7,116 nt of DNA from Gammaproteobacteria bacterium (GTDB lineage Bacteria; Pseudomonadota; Gammaproteobacteria; DSM-19610). Location of the stretch: positions 1 to 7,116 of the forward strand of contig DRQL01000353.1 in the NCBI GenBank assembly GCA_011371465.1, given 5' to 3'. The notes under the pieces are model-generated. The model did no database searches, had not been told where the DNA came from, and worked only from the letters and a program-made list of their open reading frames with translations. How positions within the stretch are numbered: position 1 is the stretch's first letter; each line of letters opens with the position of its first letter. This document shows positions 1 through 6,852 of the stretch, piece after piece. The position numbers and the translations under genes were made by a program.

Positions 1-82
1 GGACAGCAGCCCCGTCATGGCGGACGGGCAGGAGAATTGTCTGGTTCGCGGAGCGGACACGCTGATACCATGCCGCCCATGA
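1..82 (+). CDS. possible 3' end of an upstream gene (partial)
   Basis: The second reading frame is open from the window edge to a TGA at 80-82. That TGA overlaps the ATG at 79 in an ATGA arrangement, the usual signature of translationally coupled genes. The readable tail is about 26 residues, ends in CRP, and its codons favour G or C in the third position more than the competing frames do. No domain can be recognised in so short a piece. The third frame also ends nearby (TGA 63-65) but uses rare AGG and AGA codons, so I prefer the second frame. If real, this gene would be co-transcribed with the kinase. Confidence is low because the rest of the gene lies outside the window. Confidence 0.3.
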   Translation, partial: DSSPVMADGQENCLVRGADTLIPCRP

Positions 83-3000
83 ACGGACGCTTTCTTCATG
101 GGAATCATGTGCTGTACCTGGCACGGCTGTCGGGTATCGTTTCGCTGTTGCTGGGTGTCATTGTTTTGCTGGGGTGGTACCTGCACCAGCCCGCACTGAT
201 CCAGGTCAGTCCTGCCTTTGTACCCATGCAATACAACACAGCGCTTGGCTTTGCCCTGAGCGGTCTGGCCCTGCTGGGGCTCAGCGGCGACTGGTCGCGC
301 ACGGCTGCGCTGAGCAGTTTCGTGGTGCTGCTGGTCGGACTGCTTACCCTGTTCCAGTACCTGTCCGGTGTCGATCTGCACATCGACCAGTTGTTCATGG
401 AACACTATATAGATCTGCAAACCTCCAATCCCGGTCGCATGGCGCCCAACACCGCACTGTGCTTCAGCCTGACCGGGCTGACCGTGCTGCTGGGAACGGG
501 ATTTGCCCGCTATGCGCGCATCGGTGCCTGGATGGCAATTCTGGGCGCCCTGATCATCAGTCTGGGTGTTGTGGCACTGGCCGGCTACCTGATCGGTGTG
601 GAAGGCGCCTATGGCTGGGGCCACATGACCCGCATGGCGATTCACACGGCGGCAGGATTCATCGTGCTGGGCACCGGGTTTATCGCACTGGCGTGGGAGC
701 GGGATCGCAACCGGGCAGGACACGAACGCCTGCCGCACTGGCTGGCGGGGGTAATCGTCATCACCGGCTTCACCATTACCTTTGCGCTGTGGCAGGCCCT
801 GTCTGCGCAGGAGAGCCGGATGGTGGCGGGCATGGGCGCCGGGGCCCGGAATCTCTCCGACGAGGGTTTGCTGGTTTTCGGTATCCTGCTGACGCTGGTG
901 CTTGCGTTCAAGGCCCGGGCCATGGCCGGAAGCGGTCACGGCCGCCGCCGTTCGCGGCGGGATTTTGCGCCGGCCGTGGTTGTTGCGCTGGGCGTCTTGC
1001 TGGCCGCGTCGCTTTTCAGCCTGCTGCACACCGGTTTCCAGGCATCGGTGCAGCAGCGTTTTGAAGCCGCCGCCCGGAACCACGCCGATGCGCTCGCCCA
1101 CGGTATCGAAGTCTACCTGGAAACGCTGTATCACATTCGTTCGGCCTACGAGGCCTCGCCGTTCGTTACCCGGGAAGAGTTTCATGCACTGGTGAAACGC
1201 AGCCTGGCGCGCAATACGGGTATCCGTGCGCTGGAGTGGGTGCCGAAGGTCCCGGCCGCGGAACGCAAGGCGCTGGAAGCCACCGCACGGCAGCAGCTGT
1301 CCGCCGACTTTGTGCTGCGGGACCGCCCCGTGGCGAATGGTAAGGTGATACCGGCGCCGGTACGCGACGTGTACTACCCGATCTATTTTGTAGAGCCGCG
1401 CGCGATGTTCCGGTCCGTGCTCGGGTACGATCTGGCGGCCCGCCCCGAGTACCTGGAAACCCTGGAAAAAGCGGCACGCAACAATAGCCCGGCGGTTTCG
1501 CCGCGCCTGCAACTGGACCAGTCCGAGCCGGGTATGTATTCCGTGTTTGTGGCGTTGCCGGTGTACCGGCAGGGGATGCCGCTGCAAACGGCGGCACAAC
1601 GTGAGGCTGCGGTGGCCGGGTTTGCGGTGATGGTTACGGAAATCGGGCCGATGACGGAGGCCATACTCGACAAGAGCACCCGGCCCGCCGGGCTCACGCT
1701 GGTATTCCGTGATGCCAACAACCCGGAAAGCCGGGCTTTCATGTATCGCCATGTGTCCCGCAACCTGGAGCCGGGGACGGAAAACACAGGAGCGGCTACT
1801 TCCGATGACGTCCTGAGCTATACAACCTTGCTGCCGTTTGCCGACCATAAATGGGAGCTCACCGCGTATGCGGCCAGTAAAAGGTTCTATCCCCGCTGGA
1901 ACACCGGCAGTATCTGGTTGCCGCTGGGCATTCTGTTGCTGGCACTGGGCCTGGCGTATTTCCTGCACCGTCTGCGGCGTGCGGATGCGGCCGTGAACTA
2001 TAACCGCATGCTGATGCACGCTGTGCTGGATAATTCACCTGCGGTTATCTACCTGAAGGACCTCGCCGGACGGTACCTGATGGTGAACCGTGTCTGGTGC
2101 GAAGTGAGTGGTGTGGATGAGGCGCGGGCCATGGGTGCCACGGATTTCGATCTTTTCCCGGCGCCGGTGGCCGAGTCGTTTGCCGGCAATGACCGGCGGG
2201 TGGCCGAAGCTGGCAGGGCGATCCGCAGCGAGGAGCACCTGCCGCAGGAGGATGGATCCGTACATACCTACATGTCCTACAAATTCCCGGTCGAGGATGA
2301 AGAGGGGGAGGTATTTGCCGTGGGTGGTGTCTCCAGTGACATTACGGAGATCAAGCAACGCGAGCGCCAGTACCGGATCCTGGTCGATACCATTCCCGGT
2401 ACGGTGTACCGCTGCCGGATGGACGCGAACTGGACCATGCTGTTTGTCAGCAGCGAGGTTGAAGTCCTGACCGGTTATCCCCCGGTTGATTTCCTGGGCG
2501 ATGCAGGACGCTCGTTTGCCGGGCTGATACACCCGGAAGACAGTGCAGCGCGTGCCGCGAGCGTGGCTGCCGCGGTCGCGGCGCATACGCCGTACATGGT
2601 GGAGTACCGGATTTTTCACGCCGATGGCGGTGTGCGCTACGTGTATGAACGGGGTCAGGCCGAGTACGGTGAGGACGGTTCAGCGGAAATGCTGGACGGC
2701 ACCATACTCGACGTCACCGAACTCAAGTCGTTGCAGGCCGACCTGGAGACCGCCCGGGACCTGGCCGATGCCGCCAACCAGGCCAAGAGCGCTTTCCTCG
2801 CCAACATGAGCCACGAGCTGCGCACCCCCATGAACGCGATCCTCGGCTACAGTGAGATGCTCATGGAGGAGGCCGAGGATGCCGGCCAGGAAGATTTTAT
2901 CCCGGATCTGAAGAAGATCAACCAGGCCGGTACCCACCTGCTGGCGCTGATCAACGATGTGCTCGATCTCTCCAAGATCGAATCCGGCAAGATGGAAGCC

Positions 3001-4344
3001 TTTGCAGAAGACATCGATATCGACGCGTTCATCGACGAGGTCAGCGGTACAGCGCACCCGCTGATGGAAAAGAACGGCAACACCCTGTCGGTCGAACGCG
3101 GACCGCGCCTCGGTACTGCCCGGCAGGACCTGACCCGCTTGCGCCAGACGCTGTTCAATCTGCTGTCCAATGCGGCGAAGTTTACCCATAACGGTACGGT
3201 GACCCTGCACGTCAACCGTACCCGGCAGGAAGACGGGGCCTGGCTGACCTTTGCCGTCAGTGATACCGGTATCGGTATCGCGGAAGACAAGCTGGACACG
3301 GTTTTCGAGGAATTCACCCAGGCGGACGGGTCCACCACGCGCGACTATGGCGGTACCGGGCTCGGGCTGGCGATTTCGCGGCGTTTCTGCAAGTTGATGG
3401 GCGGTGACCTGAGTGTGTACAGTGAACTCGGTCACGGCTCCACGTTTACCGTTCGCGTGCCGGTCTCGTTGCCCGGGAAGGAAGCCGGCAAGACAGCGCC
3501 GGTGTCAGCGACAGACAGGGTCGCACTGGACGAGGCCCGGGAAACCGGGTCGGGCGCGCGGATCCTGGTGATTGACGACGATCCGGAAGCCTGTGAAATC
3601 ATCCGGCGCTACCTGACCAGGGATGGCTATGCGGTGGTCACTGCTGCCAACGGCGAACAGGGCCTGCGCCTGGCGCGCGAGCTGCGGCCGGTCGCCATTA
3701 CCCTGGACGTGATGATGCCGGGCATGGACGGCTGGTCGGTGTTGCGCGTCCTGAAAGCCGACCCGGTATTGCGTACAATACCGGTGATCATGCTGACCAT
3801 GATCAATGATCGCACGCGGGGGTACTCGCTCGGCGCAGTCGATTACCTGACCAAGCCCGTTGACAGGGAGCTGTTGCACAAGGTCCTGAGTCGCTATTCT
3901 ACGGCCGGTGAAGCCGGCATGGCGCTGCTGGTCGAAGACGATACGGACACCCGTGCGGTCATTGCGCGCAGCCTGGAGAAGGCCGGCTGGCAGGTCAGCG
4001 AGGCCGGCAACGGCGAGGAAGCGCTGGTGCGCATGGCGTCGCAGACCCCCGGGCTGATCCTGCTGGACCTGATGATGCCGGTCATGGACGGCTTCGACTT
4101 CCTGCTGGCGATGCGGGCAAAGCCGGAATGGCGGCATATTCCGGTCGTTGTCGTAACTGCCAAGGACCTGAGCGAAGAGGAGCGTGGGCAGCTGGCGGGA
4201 CTGGTCGAGCATGTCGTTGAAAAACGCGCCTGGACGCGCGAACAATTACTGGAACATGTACGTGAAGCCGTTGCAGCGTGCCAACTTGATCACGCAGGGA
4301 TACACAGAACTGGAACCGAACATGAGCAAGATACTGCTGGTTGA
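79..4344 (+). CDS. hybrid sensor histidine kinase: 10 TM, CHASE, 2 PAS, HisKA, HATPase, 2 REC
   Basis: Inner-membrane sensor kinase of about 1,421 residues (numbering from ATG 79). Predicted helices lie near 10-34, 52-69, 78-96, 123-142, 150-172, 186-205, 221-241, 262-279, 297-317 and 613-632. Arg/Lys-rich loops fall on the cytoplasmic side, which puts residues 318-612 in the periplasm; a CHASE ligand-binding domain covers roughly 361-531. PAS domains follow at about 646-758 and 765-881, then a short linker helix. The HisKA domain carries SHELRTP with phospho-acceptor His912. The HATPase has N-box Asn1031, DTGIGI from 1062 and GGTGLGL from 1091. Receiver 1 (about 1160-1274) has DDD 1166-1168, Asp1210 and Lys1259. 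Receiver 2 (about 1281-1396) has Glu1286/Asp1287, Asp1330 and Lys1382. All catalytic residues are present and there is no frameshift. No Hpt or output domain is present. The start is uncertain: TTG 37 has AGGAG only 2 bases upstream, ATG 70 is possible, and ATG 79 overlaps an upstream stop codon. The CHASE ligand cannot be read from the sequence. Confidence 0.93.
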   Translation: MNGRFLHGNHVLYLARLSGIVSLLLGVIVLLGWYLHQPALIQVSPAFVPMQYNTALGFALSGLALLGLSGDWSRTAALSSFVVLLVGLLTLFQYLSGVDLHIDQLFMEHYIDLQTSNPGRMAPNTALCFSLTGLTVLLGTGFARYARIGAWMAILGALIISLGVVALAGYLIGVEGAYGWGHMTRMAIHTAAGFIVLGTGFIALAWERDRNRAGHERLPHWLAGVIVITGFTITFALWQALSAQESRMVAGMGAGARNLSDEGLLVFGILLTLVLAFKARAMAGSGHGRRRSRRDFAPAVVVALGVLLAASLFSLLHTGFQASVQQRFEAAARNHADALAHGIEVYLETLYHIRSAYEASPFVTREEFHALVKRSLARNTGIRALEWVPKVPAAERKALEATARQQLSADFVLRDRPVANGKVIPAPVRDVYYPIYFVEPRAMFRSVLGYDLAARPEYLETLEKAARNNSPAVSPRLQLDQSEPGMYSVFVALPVYRQGMPLQTAAQREAAVAGFAVMVTEIGPMTEAILDKSTRPAGLTLVFRDANNPESRAFMYRHVSRNLEPGTENTGAATSDDVLSYTTLLPFADHKWELTAYAASKRFYPRWNTGSIWLPLGILLLALGLAYFLHRLRRADAAVNYNRMLMHAVLDNSPAVIYLKDLAGRYLMVNRVWCEVSGVDEARAMGATDFDLFPAPVAESFAGNDRRVAEAGRAIRSEEHLPQEDGSVHTYMSYKFPVEDEEGEVFAVGGVSSDITEIKQRERQYRILVDTIPGTVYRCRMDANWTMLFVSSEVEVLTGYPPVDFLGDAGRSFAGLIHPEDSAARAASVAAAVAAHTPYMVEYRIFHADGGVRYVYERGQAEYGEDGSAEMLDGTILDVTELKSLQADLETARDLADAANQAKSAFLANMSHELRTPMNAILGYSEMLMEEAEDAGQEDFIPDLKKINQAGTHLLALINDVLDLSKIESGKMEAFAEDIDIDAFIDEVSGTAHPLMEKNGNTLSVERGPRLGTARQDLTRLRQTLFNLLSNAAKFTHNGTVTLHVNRTRQEDGAWLTFAVSDTGIGIAEDKLDTVFEEFTQADGSTTRDYGGTGLGLAISRRFCKLMGGDLSVYSELGHGSTFTVRVPVSLPGKEAGKTAPVSATDRVALDEARETGSGARILVIDDDPEACEIIRRYLTRDGYAVVTAANGEQGLRLARELRPVAITLDVMMPGMDGWSVLRVLKADPVLRTIPVIMLTMINDRTRGYSLGAVDYLTKPVDRELLHKVLSRYSTAGEAGMALLVEDDTDTRAVIARSLEKAGWQVSEAGNGEEALVRMASQTPGLILLDLMMPVMDGFDFLLAMRAKPEWRHIPVVVVTAKDLSEEERGQLAGLVEHVVEKRAWTREQLLEHVREAVAACQLDHAGIHRTGTEHEQDTAG
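3704..3733 (+). repeat. direct repeat copy 1, in receiver 1
   Basis: This 30-base segment matches 4064-4093 at 28 of 30 positions and lies exactly 360 bases (120 codons) before it, in the same frame. It encodes the phospho-acceptor stretch LDVMMPGMDG of the first receiver. The protein motif is conserved across receivers, which explains part of the match. The synonymous codon positions agree as well, which suggests duplication or gene conversion. Confidence 0.7.
4064..4093 (+). repeat. direct repeat copy 2, in receiver 2
   Basis: Partner of 3704-3733, differing at two bases. It encodes LDLMMPVMDG around Asp1330 of the second receiver. Recombination between the copies would remove 360 bases in frame and leave one chimeric receiver. 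Confidence 0.7.
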
Positions 4345-4696
4345 AGACAACGAAATGAACCGCGACATGCTGTCGCGTCGACTGGAACGCAAGGGCTTCG
4401 AGGTGGTGATCGCCGTCGACGGCCAGGCGGGTGTCGATATGGCCGCCTCGGCGAACCCCGATATCATCCTGATGGATCTCAGTTTGCCGGTCATCGACGG
4501 CTGGGAAGCCACTCGCCGTATCAAGGCGGATGCGGCAACCCGGGACATACCGGTCATTGCCCTGACGGCGCACGCCATGGCCGGTGACGAAGAGAAGGCC
4601 CGGGAAGCCGGCTGTGACGATTACGATACCAAACCGGTCAACCTCAACCGGCTGCTGGAAAAGATCGGCAATTTCCTGGGTGGCAACGCCGCGTAG
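4322..4696 (+). CDS. single-domain response regulator, DivK/CheY-like
   Basis: Cytoplasmic 124-residue receiver protein with nothing after the receiver fold, so it passes the signal on through phosphotransfer or protein contact and not by binding DNA. The acidic pair is Glu8-Asp9, the phospho-acceptor is Asp52 in MDLSLP, the switch Thr is Thr82 and the conserved Lys is Lys104 in TKP. The EDNEMNRDMLSRRL start and the GCDDYDTKP end are typical of regulators encoded beside large hybrid kinases. The frame is open further upstream, but ATG 4322 is chosen because the protein then begins right at the first receiver strand; a weak GGA lies 7 bases upstream. The start overlaps the kinase 3' end by 23 bases, implying translational coupling, and the kinase is the probable phosphodonor. 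The final target is not in the window. Confidence 0.93.
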   Translation: MSKILLVEDNEMNRDMLSRRLERKGFEVVIAVDGQAGVDMAASANPDIILMDLSLPVIDGWEATRRIKADAATRDIPVIALTAHAMAGDEEKAREAGCDDYDTKPVNLNRLLEKIGNFLGGNAA

Positions 4697-4732
4697 CCGG
4701 ATGGCAGGTGGCCGCCGTATCGATGCGGCTAC
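4693..4732. repeat. 7-bp inverted repeat containing both convergent stop codons
   Basis: GTAGCCG at 4693-4699 is perfectly complementary to CGGCTAC at 4726-4732. The left arm contains the TAG of the response regulator and the right arm contains the TAG of the minus-strand channel gene. The 26-base loop is GC-rich and could form a small inner GGC/GCC stem. No T-run follows on either strand, so a classical bidirectional intrinsic terminator is not supported. It may still act as a weak hairpin between the converging transcripts. Confidence 0.35.
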
Positions 4733-6735
4733 TGGTAGACCTGCTGGGCCAGCACCACCACCTTGTCCTGTTCGCCCAGTTGCCAGCGGACATCGCGCGG
4801 GGGGTTGAGCAGGACCTTGCCGTTGTGTTCCGCCAGGCGCAGCCCCAGGGCGATCTCCATTTTCTGCTGGCCCGCGTAGACCAGGTCGTGGAAACTGCAG
4901 TCCGTGTGCAGCTGGACGTAATCGCCGGCCGGGCGCAGGCTGATTTCAACACCACCGGCGCTGAGCAGCTCACGGTAAATGGGCGCGAGCACTTCCTGGC
5001 GCGCAATCTGTGCCAGCTGCGCACTGACCACTTCCGAACTGACCACGATATCGTCCACGCCCAGCCCTTCGAGCAGCGGCCGGTTGTTGTCATCCAGCAG
5101 CTCGACCACGGTATGTGGCTGGGTCGCCAGGGACCCGATCAGGTCCGACAGGCGTAGCAGCACACGCAGGGTGCGGGTATCCGCATCGACCTGCTGGTCC
5201 GACTGGTGAACAACGCGGTCATCGGTTTGATCGGCGAGCACGACAATCGTCTGGAACGAGGCCAGGTCGATGTCGGCATAGGCCGTCTGCGTCACCGCAT
5301 CACCTTCCCGGAAACTCAGGGTAAGGTTCCTGAAGGGCGCTTTCTGGTGCGACGCGATCGCCTGTTCTGCCTGGTCCATCGCCGTCTCCGACAGGATAGT
5401 GACCTCGGTGCCGCTCAGGGAATGCGCGTCGAGTTCCTGCAGGATATCGTGCAGCAGGTCGGTCCAGCCGATCAGCAGTACCCGGCCGGGTACATGCGGG
5501 ACAGACCCGCCTTCGCGGTAGATGTTCGATACCGGCAGCTGCTCGGGGCGTGCGCAGTGAATCGGCAGGCCGCGCGCCAGCAGTACCAGCTGCTCGTCTT
5601 CGGCAATTTCGTATTCGGGTTCCAGGTTGAGACCGGCGGCATGGCGTACGCTGCCATCGCGTTTTTCGTCCCAGGCGATGCCAACGGGAATGGCGTTGCC
5701 CAGTCCGTAGGCAATCTCGGCCATCGGTCGATCGATGCAGTCCGGTATGGATTGCACAAAGATGCTGTTACCGGAGGGTGCGTAGATTTCGCTGTAGACA
5801 TCCGCCAGGCCGGGGTTGCGCACGGTCTGTACGATCACCTTGCTGATGATGCGGCTGGAAGAAATGATATGCAGCCGCTTGCGGGCTGCGATGCTGGCCA
5901 GTTCGTAGTTGCGTTCCAGGGCGATCTCGGTGGTCAGTACCGGTGGTTCACCGTCCCAGTCCCGGCGTGAGGTGAGCAGCACCACGGTCTTGATGGTTTC
6001 GCTGTCGTCGGCGTCCGTTGCCAGGACAATCACGCCGGAGGCTTTGTCGACCGCGACCCGGTCGAGCTCACCGTGATTGCTGGGTGTGCCGCTGCGCAGG
6101 ATGATCCTGATCTTCTCGCGCTGGATGCCGGCGATGCGCAGTTGTTCCTGCATCATGTCGATGTCGCGGGGCGCCAGTATGACGACCTTGACACCTGGCT
6201 GAAGCCGGGCGAGCTGTTGCAGGACCGCGAATATCTTGTTGTTCCAGCCCAGTACCAGCATGTGGTTGCGTTCCAGCACCTGTGTGTCACCCTTGCGCAG
6301 GGCCTCGATACGGCTGCGCATGGTATTGTTGATCAGCGAGATCAGGACACTGAAAACCACCAGGCCCATGAGGGACAGGAACAGCGAATACAAGATGATC
6401 GGCAGGGTGGCGCCATAGGCCTTGGCGAACCCCGGCAGGCGCATGACCTGGTTCAGGGACCACCACAGGGAATCCCAGAAGCCGGCATCGATGTCGTGCG
6501 GGATGGTGCTGATATGGGCGTTTTCTTCCGAGAACAGCCCGAAGAAGACGGCGGTCATGCCGATCAGCGTGACGGTGACGACCAGTGTCAGGAACAGCAG
6601 CGACTGGCCGACGAACTTGCGCGCGAAAGCCTGGTCGATCAGGTAACGGATATTTTCCTGCAGTTTGGTCAACAGTCTGTGCATGGGGAAACCGGTCATT
6701 CGATCGTCAGGAAAAGCCGTTGCGGGCGGACGCAT
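4729..6735 (-). CDS. CASTOR/POLLUX-like ion channel with tandem RCK regions
   Basis: Membrane protein of 668 residues, probably a tetrameric ligand-gated cation channel. TM1 lies at about 43-68, a pore loop at about 86-108 (WDSLWWSLNQVMRLPGF) and TM2 at about 110-136. The first cytoplasmic RCK-like region starts with HMLVLGWNNK at 158-167 and contains ILRSGTPSN and later NPGLADVY. These match the layout I know from plant CASTOR, POLLUX and DMI1, including the degenerate GWxxK in place of the usual GxGxxG nucleotide-binding motif. A second region begins near 417 with RVLLIGWTD and ends with a TrkA-C-like part close to the C-terminus. The pore loop has neither the potassium signature TVGYG nor the plant ADAGNHA filter, so ion selectivity is open; potassium or calcium are the family precedents. 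ATG 6735 is chosen because GGGGAAG lies 4 bases upstream; ATG 6699 and ATG 6684 have no such site. Older annotation might call this a TrkA-domain protein. Confidence 0.88.
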   Translation of the reverse strand: MRPPATAFPDDRMTGFPMHRLLTKLQENIRYLIDQAFARKFVGQSLLFLTLVVTVTLIGMTAVFFGLFSEENAHISTIPHDIDAGFWDSLWWSLNQVMRLPGFAKAYGATLPIILYSLFLSLMGLVVFSVLISLINNTMRSRIEALRKGDTQVLERNHMLVLGWNNKIFAVLQQLARLQPGVKVVILAPRDIDMMQEQLRIAGIQREKIRIILRSGTPSNHGELDRVAVDKASGVIVLATDADDSETIKTVVLLTSRRDWDGEPPVLTTEIALERNYELASIAARKRLHIISSSRIISKVIVQTVRNPGLADVYSEIYAPSGNSIFVQSIPDCIDRPMAEIAYGLGNAIPVGIAWDEKRDGSVRHAAGLNLEPEYEIAEDEQLVLLARGLPIHCARPEQLPVSNIYREGGSVPHVPGRVLLIGWTDLLHDILQELDAHSLSGTEVTILSETAMDQAEQAIASHQKAPFRNLTLSFREGDAVTQTAYADIDLASFQTIVVLADQTDDRVVHQSDQQVDADTRTLRVLLRLSDLIGSLATQPHTVVELLDDNNRPLLEGLGVDDIVVSSEVVSAQLAQIARQEVLAPIYRELLSAGGVEISLRPAGDYVQLHTDCSFHDLVYAGQQKMEIALGLRLAEHNGKVLLNPPRDVRWQLGEQDKVVVLAQQVYQ

Positions 6736-6852
6736 CCGGCTTCCCCAAAAGTGTGCAGTATAGTACCTTTCCGCGCTATAGAGTGAAATGTAGTGACACG
6801 CCGGTCGACCATGAGCGGGTCCGGCTCCCGGGGTATTGGTGAAGGAAAAAGC
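6736..6852. promoter_or_regulatory. divergent intergenic region with possible promoters for channel and CDF genes
   Basis: Both flanking genes read outward from this 117-base gap, so it must hold their promoters unless one is driven from further away. It contains the only AT-rich patch nearby. On the minus strand TATACT (6762-6757) resembles a -10 box for the channel, though its best -35 candidate, TTCACT, is 19 bases away. On the plus strand TATAGT (6759-6764) and TATAGA (6777-6782) are -10 candidates for the CDF gene, without convincing -35 boxes. TATAG at 6759-6763 and CTATA at 6776-6780 form an inverted repeat with a 12-base spacer, which could be an operator. No known metal-regulator box is recognised. 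Confidence 0.35.
6842..6846 (+). promoter_or_regulatory. ribosome binding site of the CDF gene
   Basis: AAGGA lies 6 bases before ATG 6853. It decides between this start and an in-frame ATG at 6811, which has no Shine-Dalgarno sequence and would add 14 low-complexity, Gly/Ser-rich residues. Confidence 0.6.

Noticed and set aside
79..738. MHYT sensor domain in the kinase N-terminus
   Set aside because: The repeated helices carry M-x-x-NTA-x-GF and not the MHYTGM motif that defines MHYT domains.
942..960. Perfect 7-base GC hairpin (CCGCCGC / GCGGCGG, 5-base loop) inside the kinase
   Set aside because: It encodes the Arg-rich GRRRSRR cytoplasmic loop, where GC-rich CGN codons produce such complementarity by chance; no T-run follows.
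2680..3435. Long minus-strand open frame (251 codons) opposite the kinase core
   Set aside because: It lies fully opposite a strongly conserved HisKA/HATPase coding region, its translation shows no recognisable domain, and long antisense frames are expected in GC-rich codons.
3505..4245. Minus-strand open frame of 246 codons opposite the receivers
   Set aside because: Same reasoning: a shadow of two clear receiver domains, with no domain or convincing start of its own.
5206..5970. Plus-strand open frame of 254 codons opposite the channel gene
   Set aside because: The opposite strand encodes a clear RCK-containing channel; this frame is its antisense shadow.
4729..6735. Annotation as TrkA, the potassium uptake regulatory subunit
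   Set aside because: TrkA is soluble and has GxGxxG nucleotide-binding motifs; this protein has two membrane helices with a pore loop, and GWNNK and RSGTPSN motifs of the CASTOR/POLLUX family.
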